From Chaetoderma sp. LZ-2023a (lineage: Eukaryota > Mollusca > Caudofoveata > Chaetodermatida > Chaetodermatidae), in assembly GCA_034401795.1 (NCBI GenBank), contig CM067371.1, forward strand, positions 79,920,402-79,984,401: a stretch of DNA of 64,000 nt, given 5' to 3'. The notes beneath the pieces are model-generated. The model was not told where the DNA came from. It ran no database searches and saw only the letters and a list, made by a program, of their open reading frames with translations. Both the position numbers and the translations under genes were made by a program. Every line of letters begins with the position of its first letter. The first letter of the stretch is position 1. This document shows positions 34,411 through 44,578 of this stretch, in pieces.

Positions 34411-34437
34411 CTGAAACAGGACAAAGGACGAGGACAA
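34396..34437 (-). promoter_or_regulatory. Putative 3' splice site before DIRS-1 gag
   Basis: The minus strand reads CTCGTCCTTTGTCCTGTTTC then AG, then AGACCTGGTTGCCC in phase 0 with the finger. The pyrimidine tract and CAG are near consensus. DIRS-2 (about 26393) and DIRS-3 (about 63970) have a CAG at the same place and phase. Confidence 0.6.
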
Positions 34438-35317
34438 TGAGCAAGCTAGTTACGGTTAGAAAACTCAAAACCAAACTAAAAGAGAGGGACAGGATCATAA
34501 AGATCACTAATCAAGAAGAAACCAGCGTTGGACAAAACTTTAAATGTTAATAAAGCGCAAGGCCGATTATGACGTCATCAATCCCTTAACAGAAATTAAT
34601 CGGTCCGCAACAAGCATCCCAGTGCAAGGACGAATTGTATTCATAACTAGAAGATCCTCCAAAGGATATTCAGACTACACATCATCAGATACAGAATGAT
34701 AACAATGGTAAAAATCAGTCATTATTTTTTCAAATAATTCATATTACCTCATATCATTAATTAGATACCTGACACCTTGTATAGACAAACCATCCACCGT
34801 GATGCACTGGAGCACTCCACCAAGACTACGCCTCTTCACCTTTCTCCACCTTGGGGGAAGGAATTGGATCAAGAGGGCAAAGTGAGAAGACCTTTATAGA
34901 AAGCCTCCAACTCACTGAACATAGACTTTTTGGTTAGATAACCTAACAGTATTAGTAGGAAATGGAACCGTGGTGGAGAAAAACAAACACTCCTGTGCTG
35001 AGATGTCCACTAATAATGCAAATCCATACCTGTGGACATAAACACAAAGAGAAATTAGTCTTATAAAGCACCATGTTGGAAAAATCCAACTCAAACAGGC
35101 GCTAATCACGGTAAGCGTGAGTCCCGGAAACACATTACACCGGGGAAAAAACTCGCTAGAATGTCATTGAAATCACCTGATAAAGAGATCCAGTTCCCTC
35201 CTCTGGTGAATTTGTCCTCTCAGACATCTCTCTTCACTAGTACTCGAACACAACAGACGTGAAATAGGCTTAAAACGCGTGAAACTTGAAGATAACTGCA
35301 AGCACATGTGTTCTCCT
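34438..35317. other. DIRS-1 5' leader region
   Basis: About 0.9 kb between the gag acceptor and the right terminal repeat. I see no conserved protein. A CCACAG/GTATGG on the minus strand at about 35029 could be a donor, but its phase does not fit gag in a simple way. This is presumably promoter and leader. Confidence 0.5.
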
Positions 35318-35512
35318 TGCCAATAAATTAGCAAAGAGGAAGTAGTAGTCGGCGCATGCGCGGTGGTGGGGCTGGCATCCGCCGGACTACCTCTGACTAC
35401 CTGCCCAGTAGGGGCACCTAACTGTTTTTAATCTGAGTGTTTTATTGAGTGAAAGCCAATATTTAGCAATATCAAAAGTATTAGGGAGGTAAGTATACTC
35501 TTGATGTGAAAT
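35318..35512. repeat. DIRS-1 right inverted terminal repeat
   Basis: The complement of the left repeat up to about 35490 (TTAGGGAGGTAAGTAT). The end ACTCTTGATGTGAAAT is specific to this side and is matched by the ICR. Confidence 0.9.
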
Positions 35513-35691
35513 GTCCTGTGTGGACGGAGTAAATCTTTGATAATTTTGCGTAAATTTGACACTGGAAGAGTTTGGACAATGCATTTGCAATGGACTATCT
35601 GACATTGCGATTGTCGATTATATCTTCATATGCCATGTGACGAGTTTTTAGTGATCTTTCTAGACTTGATGACCGCAAGCTGCCAATTTTA

Positions 35692-36345
35692 ACAAGAGGC
35701 TCAGGGACCTGTGACGCTCACCTGGACCTTTAGCATTTGAAGCGTTTGCATTTAAATAAATATACGTGATTCGTTACATTAAACAAGATGGGAACAGATT
35801 TTCAGGGGAAAAATCTACCAATCAAATTTCCGAATGGAAATTCTGGCGCCTATGATCATGGAATCATTTTAGCCAAGTTTCGTTGAAATTGCTCAAAGTA
35901 GTGAGAAGCAATTTGACAATTTCCGGTAAATTTGTCATAAAATCTAAGATTTTCACCCAAAAAATTGATCAACCAAATTCTGAAGAGGTTCTAGATAAAT
36001 TTGGTGGAAATATGTCAAGCAGCCAAAGAGTAGTAGCATTTTGACCATTTCCGGTAGATTTTTCATAAAATCTTAGATATTCACCAAAAGAGTTGATCAA
36101 TCACAATTCTGAATATATGTTGTAGAGCATACCAGTATAGAATCCATCTAGTCAAATTTGTTTGCATTATGTCAAGGCAGCTAAGGAGGAGGAGCATTTT
36201 GACCATTTCCGGTAGATTTTTCATAAAATCTAAGATTTTCACCCAAAAAATTGACGAATCAAAATTCTGAATGGAAGTTCTGGAGCCCATCACCACAGGA
36301 TCCTTTCAGCCAAATTTGTTTAGCACCCAGCAACAGCAGCCAGTC
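35692..36345 (+). repeat. Family D-like repeat with about 150-bp units
   Basis: Opens ACAAGAGGCTCAGGGACCTG and GCTCACCTGGACC. Then three units share GACCATTTCCGGTAGATTTT and AATCTAAGATTTTCACCC (near 35925, 36045 and 36205). It relates to the 14.5-15.8-kb copy. Confidence 0.7.
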
Positions 36346-36520
36346 AAATTAGTTTCAAAATATTCTCAACAGGTTACCCGTATAGTTTTCTGGAAATTAA
36401 TAGTCAGGGAGTTCAGGGATCGATCGATCCCAACACAGGTGAATCATAGCTGGCGCTTAGATAGAGATGGGCGGGGCATAGCTAAAACTGGAACGGTCCA
36501 TTGGTGTGAAAATTCAAAAT
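36346..36520 (+). repeat. Half of a family B unit with GC-box-containing tail
   Basis: GTCAAATTAGTTTCAAAAT leads into GGGATCGATCGATCCC and GAGATGGGCGGGGCATAGC. The GGGCGGGGC is a perfect GC-box core, repeated in copies at 56.4 and 58.1 kb. The left hairpin arm is lost. Confidence 0.65.
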
Positions 36521-36532
36521 AGCGTAATATGT

Positions 36533-38775
36533 AACAAGAGGTCCAAGGGGCCTGTATCGCTCACCTGGACCATAGGCATTTCAACTAGAATGTTCATTAA
36601 CAACAAGACCCATTTTGATTGGTCCACTGCGCCCATGTTTCTAACGCAGATCCTTCCCGTGAAAAGATTTTAATGGCACTCGGTGCCTAATCATATCTCC
36701 CAAATTTCGGCCCAATCCGCTCATAGGTTCTAGAGTTGTTTCGGCAAAAATAGGTTATCGAAGATGGCCGCCAAAACATTTGGCCAATCAAGTTCCCTCG
36801 AACAAACTTGGTGCAGCTCTTGCCCTAGATGATATTTCATGCGTTTTGAATTGATCACCCAAGCGGTTTTGGAGAAGAATCCAAGATGCTGTGAGAATAA
36901 TACATTTTAAATTTCCCATTGCTTTAGTATGGGAGATTTTGGCAGGTAAATGATCCAAGATGGCCGCAACACAATTTATCCGACAGTCTAAAAAACGGCA
37001 AATTTGAAATCACAATGCACAAAAACATATATAAAACCAATTTCGGCCTCAAAATCCATCAAATAAAAAAATCCAATATGGCTGCCAAACACGCTATATA
37101 TTGATTGGCCCACGGCGGCCAGGTTTTTTGACGGATCAACTTCTCTTGAACAAACTTTAATAGCCCTTAGTGCCTAATAATATATCACAAATTTTGGCTT
37201 GATCGCTTCAGCGGTTCTGGGGAAGAAGTCGTTTTTGCGAAAACGAGGGCATCCAAGATGGCCGCTGAACCATTTGGTCAATCAAGTTCGCTTGAACAAA
37301 CTTGGGCCAGCTCTTGCCCTAGATCATATTACATGAGGTCTGAATTGATGCCTCAAATGGTTTCGGAGATTGTGACATTTCTAAAAATCGGCCGAAATCC
37401 AAGATGGCCACCGGCCAAATTGGCCAATCGGCTTCATTTGAACAAAATGGAATCCCTATGCCCTAAGGATGCTTCCTGCCCATTAATTCTCGAGAAGACA
37501 TTTTAAATTTCCCATTGCTTTAGTATGGGAGCTTTTGGTGGGAAAATGATTCATGATGGTCGCCAAACCATTTATCCGACAGTTTTGAAAATTGCAAATT
37601 TGATATCAGAATACCCAACAACCTATAAAAAACCAATTTCGGCCTCAAAACCCATCATATAAAAAAATCCAATATGGCTGCCAAACACGCTATATATTGA
37701 TTGGCCCACGGCGGCCATGTTTTTTGACGGATCAACCTCTCTTGAACAAACTTTAATGGCCCTTAGTCCCTAATCATATATCACAAATTTCGGCCCGATC
37801 TCTTCATCGGTTCTGGGGAAGAAGTTGTTTTTGCGAAAACAAGGTCAGCCAAGATGGCCGCCGAACCATTTGGGCAATTAAATTCCCTTGAACAAACTTG
37901 GTTCCGCTCTTGCCCTAGTTCATATCTCGTGAGTTCTGAATCAATCCCTCAAACGCTTTCGGAGAAGATTTTTAGACATTTCTAAAAATTGGCCGAAATC
38001 CTGGCCGATCGGCTTCGTTTGAACTAACTTGAATCTCTACGCTCTAAGGATGCTTCCTGCGAAATATAATTGAAATCGGCCCAGCAGTTCTCGAGAAGAC
38101 ATTTAAAATTTCCCATTGCTTTAGCATGGGAGCTTTTGGCGGGAAAATGTTCCAAGATGCCCGCCAAACCGTTTATCCGAATGTTTCGAAAATTGCAAAT
38201 TTGAAATCAGAATAACCAAAAACCTAAATAAAACCAATTTCAGCCTCAAAATCCATAAAAAAAACCCAGCAGCCATATTTTTTTACGGTTCAACTTCCAT
38301 TGAACAAATTTTAATGGGCCTTAGTCCCTAATCACATCTACCCAATTTCGACCCGATCCCTTCAGCAGTTCTGGAGGTCGTTTTGACTAAAACTAGGTCA
38401 ACCAAGATGGCCACCAAACGATTTGACCAATGAAGTTCCCTTGAACAACTTGGTTCAGTTCTTGCCCTAGATCATCTTTCATGAGGTTTGCATCAATCCC
38501 CCAAGTGGTTTCGGAGATTTTTAAAGACGCTTCCTAAAATCGGCCAAAATCCAAGATGGCCACCGGCCAAATTGGCTGATCAGCTTCGTTTGAACAAACT
38601 TGGATCCCTATGGCCGAAGGATGCTTTCTGCCACACATAATTGAAATCAGCCCAATGGTTCTTGAGAAGAAGTCATTTAAAGGAAAAGTTGATGGACGGG
38701 TGGACAGACAGACACACGACGGATGGTCGCCATGGCATAAGCTCACTTGGCCTTTCAGTTCAGGTGAACTAATAA
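36533..38775 (+). repeat. Family D repeat with about 600-bp tandem units
   Basis: Opens ACAAGAGGTCCAAGGGGCCT and ends CTCACTTGGCC..CAGGTGAACTAA. A unit of about 600 bp recurs, shown by TTTCCCATTGCTTTAGTATG at about 36917, 37509 and 38113, each followed by AAGATGGCCG, GGCCCACGGCGGCCA and CTTGAACAAACTTTAAT. No protein is encoded. Confidence 0.85.
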
Positions 38776-39088
38776 ATAGAATCTCACACTCATTGCCATA
38801 AAGGATTATGATAAATTTAATATGAAATGGCAATGAGTGTCAGATCCCTATTACCATTCGTGTGGCACTCATGGCAAGAGTAAAACACACTGATGCAAGG
38901 ACAGATCTGACTTTTGCAATATTCTAGTCAATAGATTAGACAAATACCATTTTTGTTAATCAAATAGTAAACATTTAGCCCCATCTTTACTTCAATGTCA
39001 CTTATGAACATGTTTGCAATCAGTCATCATCAGTTAATACTATTAGTTTTACAGTCTAGATACAATAGGGTCTTAATATATCAGAAAT
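38776..39088. other. Intron, no gene seen
   Basis: Anonymous AT-rich intronic sequence between the tandem repeat and a hairpin repeat. Confidence 0.4.
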
Positions 39089-39089
39089 G

Positions 39090-39172
39090 TGTCGAATATT
39101 TTGAAACTAATATGACTGAAAGCTTTAGGCAGCAAGACCTCTCAGTCATATTAGTTTCAAAATATTCAACAA
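39090..39172. mobile_element. Family B hairpin repeat
   Basis: GTGTCGAATATTTTGAAACT and AGTTTCAAAATATTCAACA are perfectly complementary apart from one or two bases. The inner stem is AATATGACTGA / TCAGTCATATT with loop AGGCAGCAAG. Confidence 0.85.
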
Positions 39173-39470
39173 CATAAACAGGAATTTTGGCTTTGAAATT
39201 GTAACGCTTGAATTAGTCAGGATTCAGCCCATCAAGAAAATTAAATTAATTTTAATCATTAGCCCGTGATTTAGCCAATTCTGCTTTTCATTAGCCAAAT
39301 TTCAGCTTCACTACCATTTGGCTAATTGCCTAGTGGGTAGATTGGTCCCTCTGATGGTCTCGCTGCTGAGATAACTGCTTATGCTAATTTAAGCATTTGG
39401 GGTATCAAAGACATAACCTGGATATGTCGGGAAGACATATAAGTATGCCAAGCCAATACATAATCCTTAC

Positions 39471-39698
39471 CTCAACATTGTGCGCACTTTTGCGCATCTC
39501 CATTTGGTCAGTAATCTGACTGAGCTGTTCTCTCAGTGCTTCTGCCTGAACAACCTGGTCATCGTATAATTCATGAACTATCTGTGTCTCTAATCTCTGG
39601 CCATCCAGTTCATCAGATAGTGACAAATTAAGCTGCTCTAGAGACAGGTATTGCTCCTTTGTCTCCTGCATCTTTACCATCAGTGATGAGATCATTTC
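39471..39698 (-). CDS. Coiled-coil gene exon, largest found
   Basis: 228 bp, 76 residues, phase 0 at both ends; donor GTAAGG, acceptor TTTTAAG. Begins EMISSLMVKMQETKEQYL, continues DELDGQRLETQIVHELYD and ends QMEMRKSAHNVE. Long uninterrupted heptads support a coiled-coil stalk. Confidence 0.85.
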
Positions 39699-40960
39699 CT
39701 TAAAATATGGAAAATAACCAGAAATGTAGTTGCAATACAACAATGAAGCTTGACTTTACGACTTTGCAATGAATTATGAAGCTTGACTCAACCATAAAAT
39801 AAATATAGAAGACTTATCAAAATACTTATCAATGACAATGACCTTTGACCCCAAAGTAATTGTCTCATCCCCTCTCATTAGTAAGTATCCAAGTTTGGGT
39901 GCAGGCTGATTAATACAACATGTATATAGGTACTGGAACCGTCAGCGGTATTGTAAGCATGATAGTTCGAAAACTGGTGACACAATTTGAAAAACCAGTT
40001 TTGTAAATATTTGTTTTTCAATAATATATCATCATTGCATAAAATTGCATTCATATCATCACTTAATGCATAGAAAATCAATAAAATAATACAAGGGGAA
40101 ATAATTTTCATTTTTTTTCGCATCTTGCAAGTATGTTGCCAGATTGTATAATGTGTTCAGAAACTTATCTACTAGTGTTTATAGTAGCATGTTAAAATTT
40201 ATGAACGCACAATACCATCTGGCAAACCGGGAATCGAGGCGAGTTTATTACTTCTAATGCAAACATGTGTATTGCAAACAGTAATATTCAACAGGTCTCG
40301 CGGGCACTCAAACTGGTCGCTTAGCAACTTGCCTAGACATCTTAAACACACTGCGCGTGACTTATGACTGCGTGTATTTAACACTTATCTTTGAGAATGC
40401 ATTCTTATTTAATGTGTACCAACTGTATTATTTGTATTACACAATGGAATATCTGCTATAGTTATTTGAAAACATTATGGATGTCAAGTTGTTGCTACCT
40501 TAGGCAGCAATATGTTTCAGTAAAAAATTGTCAAAATAATCAACTACATGTGATTTAATATTAGTTTAATTTAGATAGATGTAGACCTAATCTTGTCTCA
40601 GGATAAAATGGGCTAAGTCTGGCATAACAGCTGGATTCACAATGAGACTGCTAATACAAAGAGCTCAGGCGGCTTCCAGCTGGCAAAATTAGTCTGTATA
40701 TTAAGCGCCCCTAGCATCATAAATAAACTCAACCCTTGACATTCTGATGTGTAGCAGGGCCGAGTCCACTGTAAATATTTAGGCATGTCTGCGTTCACTT
40801 TCATAAACACTCAGAGGGTGTGAGCGGGTTTAGCCAATCAGAATGCGGTGTGTGGGGTATTTCTAAAATATACTAAAATATGCATGACTACTCGAGTCTA
40901 CCATAAAATTATTAAACAGTCTATTTTCGTTTTATAATCAACACCGTCACCGGTTTCACC
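39699..40960. other. Intron; one degraded hairpin, otherwise nothing seen
   Basis: Near 40455-40547 GTTGTTGCTACCTTAGGCAG and flanks form a weak family B-like hairpin. The rest is anonymous. An AGCCAATCAGAA at about 40830 resembles a CCAAT box but has no promoter context. Confidence 0.4.
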
Positions 40961-41395
40961 TTTTCCAAAACCGCACAGCCCTACTGCTAAGTTGAGGTAA
41001 AAGTAAAATGTTATTGTTGAGAAAACCCTTGAGCTTTGTCATTATCTCACTGACCTTGACCTGTTGATGTCAAGGCGATTGTGTCATGCCATCTCATTAA
41101 AAGGAAGGGTGCGTCTGAATTTGGGCCCTGTATGTTTAACCAAAATCGGGTCTGGCCCATGGACTAAAACATGAGATATAAACTGCTACATTGAGCTAAC
41201 CGCAAAATGTTAGTTTTGACAAAAACTAGGTCTTAGCAAGGACAGTGACCTTGATCTTTGGCATTTTGACTCCAAGCTGTCATGTGTCATTTCCACTTGT
41301 GATAAAGAAGCAGGGCATAATTTAGAATTTGATATTTGCATAGCATGCTATGCAAATTATAAGCTCTTTAACAGATAAATATATCAATCTCAGCG

Positions 41396-41452
41396 CATAG
41401 GCAGCAATGGCTTCCAGTAATATTAATTTCAAAATATTCAACAGAATATGCT
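41396..41452. mobile_element. Right half of a family B hairpin
   Basis: GCATAGGCAGCAATGGCTTC is followed by ATTAATTTCAAAATATTCAA. The left arm is lost. Confidence 0.6.
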
Positions 41453-42354
41453 TTACATAGTAAAGACTTTACTTTAACAGAGATTTATTGTTGAAAAGGT
41501 TAATATTAGAACTTAAGAAAATCAATAACAAATTGCAATCGTGTACAGAATTTGCATAGCAGATACAATTATGCTTGTTGCAGAATGTATAACAACTGCC
41601 TAAATATGTGTAGCAAATTGAGATGCGATACCAGATCAACTATGCCCTGAACAAGCATGTGTCCCACTTTGGCGTGAGAAATAAACAGTGAAGTTGAGCT
41701 AAACACAAAATGTTACTGTTGAAAAAACAGTTCCCCCCAAGACAATGATGACATTTGACCATTTGACACTGAAGGATATTGTGTCATGCTCTCTCATTAT
41801 AAGGAAGCATGTTTTTAAGTGTGGGGCCAGTATGATTAACCAAACGAGAAATGAACCACTAGGTTGAGCCAAATGCAAAATGTTAATGTTAAAAAAACCC
41901 AGTCATTTTTAAAGATCAAAATAATATTGTCCCTTGACCTTTCAGTCCAAGGGTCATTGTGTCATGCCCTCTTCTTATAAGGAAGCATGTGTACAAATTT
42001 AGGGTCCAGGAAGATTAAGCAAAAAGAGATATGAACTGCTATATTGAGCCAAACACAAAATGTTAATGTTGAAAAAAGTATTTTACCAATGTTACAATAA
42101 CCTTAACCGTTGCCCTTTTGACCCCAACATCATTGTATTATACTCTCCAATTACAAGGAAGTATGTGTCAGAGGTTGGGTCCAGTATACTTAACCAAAGA
42201 TAGGATATGAACTGCTAGTTTGAGGCAAATGCAAAATGTTAATATCGAAAAAGCACAATTTTTACCATTGTTACAGTGACCTTGACCTTTAGACACCAAG
42301 GTCATTATGTGATGCCCTTTCATTATATCCGTAATAATATCCAAGTTTCGGTCC

Positions 42355-42620
42355 AGACACCAGCACAGAGAGCCTTGGAATTCGCCCTACTCGGAGCCAG
42401 ATACAAAGCCAGGAGAATGTCATTACATAAATCTGCTAAGCGTGCTACGAGGTGACCGCAAGAGAGCAGGACTCGGTACACTCAAGTCAAGAATGGACCT
42501 GAGGAAGCTAAGGATTTCGGCTGAGGACAAGACACAGTGGGCAAAAGCGAAGGACCTGTAGCTGCAGGATGTTTCTACTACTACAGCCGCAGAATACAGT
42601 AATCATACATACAGCCATTT
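42355..42620 (+). pseudogene. LINE 3' fragment
   Basis: CCAGCACAGAGAGCCTTGGA encodes the same PAQRALEF motif as the LINE at 20.1 kb. The end GCCGCAGAATACAGTAATCA matches that LINE's 3' end. It is extremely 5'-truncated, as is usual for LINE insertions, and sits inside the tandem array. Confidence 0.8.
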
Positions 42621-43038
42621 TCAAGTACAAGAAAATTTCAAATTCAAACACTTTCAAAGACTGATGCCAAAATTCAGCCACTTTTCAAATTTGTATGAAC
42701 CCTGTTTGACCTTTTGATGCAAGGTTATTGTGTGATGCTGTGCCATTATAAAAAAGTATGTTTCCAAGTTTGGGTCCAGTATGATTAACCAGAGATGAGA
42801 TATAAACTGCTACATTGAACTAAACAGAAAATGCTAATGTTGAAAAAAACAATGTTTTTACCAAGGTCACAGTGACAGGGATGAAACACGACTGCAAGGT
42901 CATTGTGTGATGCCGTATCATTATACGAACGCATGTGTCCAAGTTTAAGTCCAGTATGAGTAACCAAACATAAGATATATACAGAAAATCTGAGCTAAAC
43001 AGATAATGTTTAATGTTGAAAAAACAAGATTTTTACCA

Positions 43039-43053
43039 AGGTCACAGTGACCT
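43039..43053. promoter_or_regulatory. Perfect AGGTCA-n3-TGACCT palindrome (ERE-type) inside a repeat
   Basis: AGGTCACAGTGACCT is an exact inverted repeat with a 3-bp spacer, the consensus oestrogen-response-element layout. It is followed by TTTGACCTTTTGACC half-sites. A near copy (AGGTCACAGTGACA) is at about 42863. The sequence match is certain; use by a receptor is unproven. Confidence 0.5.
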
Positions 43054-43275
43054 TAACCTTTGACCTTTTGACCTGAAGGTCATTGTGTGATGCAGTGTCA
43101 TTTTAAGGAAGCATGTGTCCAAGTTTGTCTCCAGTATGATTAACCAACAATGAGATATAAAATGAAAAGTTGAGTTAAACGCAAATTGGATGTCGCCGAC
43201 GCCACCACTGCCAGACGCATTCTGGGTATCACAATAGCTCGTTTTACTTCGTAGTCTAGATAAAAATAGCGGTAC

Positions 43276-43420
43276 AATATAGCTTAGAAATGACTGGCTT
43301 GGTTGGAGCCAGTCATTCCAGTAGTAAACTTACAAAAATAGTCTTCTTGGTTTGCAAATGGTCATTTCTCAATACCACTGTAGAAGTAATTTTTGCCTGG
43401 ACAAGTGTTAAAGGTTTAAC
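43276..43420. mobile_element. Family A MITE, shortened
   Basis: AAATGACTGGCTTGGTTGGA and GCCAGTCATTCCAGTAGT form the centre. The right arm is CTTGGTTTGCAAATGGTCAT. The left arm is missing. Confidence 0.7.
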
Positions 43421-43546
43421 TATTTATTTCGACATGTTTTCACTGTTTCACACGCGTATATGTGTGACAGTTTGTCAAGAATCAGTTAGTCGTAGGCCTT
43501 TATGGTCAATATTAGTCAAGAAAATAAAACAATTCCCCTTATTGAA

Positions 43547-43641
43547 TGTCAATATTTTGAAACTAATTTGACTGGGGGAGGGGGGGGGGGGGGGCTGTTG
43601 CTACACAGCTCCCACTCAAATTAGTTTCAAAATATTCAACA
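43547..43641. mobile_element. Family B hairpin with poly-G loop
   Basis: GTCAATATTTTGAAACTAAT and TTAGTTTCAAAATATTCAAC flank ACTGGGGGAGG, a long G-run, and CTGTTGC. The G-run of 16 or so in the loop could vary in length. Confidence 0.85.
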
Positions 43642-44578
43642 GAATGTTTATTAAATTGTTAATTCATCAGACATACAAATGATACACTTCGTGATGGTCT
43701 ATGCAATACTCATGATGGAGCCATACACCAGTTTATTTCATTATGGCATCAGATACTTGAGTGGCAGATCAGATCCCTTTACTGAGATTTCACACCGTGT
43801 CGTTAACTATACAAGTGCAGGCATGGGAATTGGACTAAATAAAAATATCTGAAAAACGACTCACCAGAAGAGCGGTCCGGGGGTCTTCCCCCGGAAAATT
43901 TTGAAATCTAGATGCTCTCAGATGGCATCTCCAGTATTTCCAGAAGTAAATATAGACCTTCAATAGGCTGTAAAATTAGTCAATTTTTACCCACTATCAA
44001 CATTTCTCCCAAAGGGGCTATTTACATATTGTGGGTATAGTTGTACCGGTCTTGTAATCAGGGTTTGTACTCCTATTGCAATGCTACATTCAATGATTTT
44101 TCCATGAACAGATTCCAAGACCTAAAGATTGTATAGCAATGGGACTTTAATGCTTTGAACAAATTTCATGAAAAAACTTAAATTAATTAATCTATTGAAT
44201 ATTTTATTGACTGGAAATATATTCCTTGAAATTGAGATTCTGGGGCCTCACCGTTCAAGGTTCTAACTTTCCTAATGACATCATTAATTTTATAAACAAG
44301 ACTTACCCTCAGTTTACAGTGTGTCCTCCATGTAGAAATAGATGTAGTTTCAGCAAGCATATTTCTCAAAATTATACACCTTATAATCATCAATGTTTTG
44401 AATAAGCAATTAAATGTTGCTTGAAATTAGACAAGTCCTCACTTCTGTATCAACTGCCCTCTTTTCAACACTATTCACAAATGTTTTGCATAAAACTGTC
44501 ACTCATGTCACTTTATAACCGGAGAAAATAAGTCATCACTTTACACACCGTCACAGAAATTTAGAATCACAAATGTCA
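43642..44578. other. Intron; probable 3' flank of the transposase-like gene
   Basis: No reading frame of note. GAGCGGTCCGGGGGTCTTCC and TGAAATCTAGATGCTCTCAG near 43870-43925 look like the conserved downstream part of the element that carries the transposase-like gene at 44.6-49.7 kb. Confidence 0.4.

Larger units (their letters stand above)
29471..35512 (-). mobile_element. DIRS-1: DIRS-type retrotransposon with both ends, recombinase deleted
   Basis: About 6.04 kb between inverted terminal repeats. Coding order on the minus strand is gag, RT/RNase H, the start of a tyrosine recombinase, then an internal complementary region near the 3' end. This is the DIRS order. Both termini share GAAAT (29471-29475 and 35508-35512), and there is no longer target-site duplication, as expected for recombinase-mediated insertion. 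Gag and RT/RNase H frames are open throughout, so the copy is young. The catalytic part of the recombinase is missing. It lies in the intron between the 29.3- and 39.5-kb exons, in the same orientation as the host gene. Confidence 0.9.
40965..43195 (+). repeat. Tandem array of about 180-bp units with nuclear-receptor-like sites
   Basis: Eight or nine units share CAAAATGTTAATGTTGAAAA (near 41010, 41203, 41706, 41874, 42054, 42230, 42825 and 43004), GACCTTTTGAC phrases, GGTCATTGTGTGATGC and CATGTGTCCAAGTTTGGGTC. It is interrupted at 41290-41640 and by a LINE fragment at 42355-42620. It ends with GCATTCTGGGTATCACAATA. No protein is encoded. Confidence 0.85.

Noticed and set aside
33845-34414. 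189-codon plus-strand open frame
   Set aside because: Antisense to intact DIRS-1 gag; high GC content of gag makes opposite frames open by chance.
29471-35512. LTR retrovirus-like or Ty3/Ty1-type element
   Set aside because: Terminal repeats are inverted, not direct. There is no protease or DDE integrase, and a tyrosine recombinase plus ICR are present, so it is DIRS-type.
40800-40860. CCAAT-box-like AGCCAATCAGAA as a promoter
   Set aside because: No exon, CpG-rich stretch or TATA-like context follows on either strand; a single short match is expected by chance.
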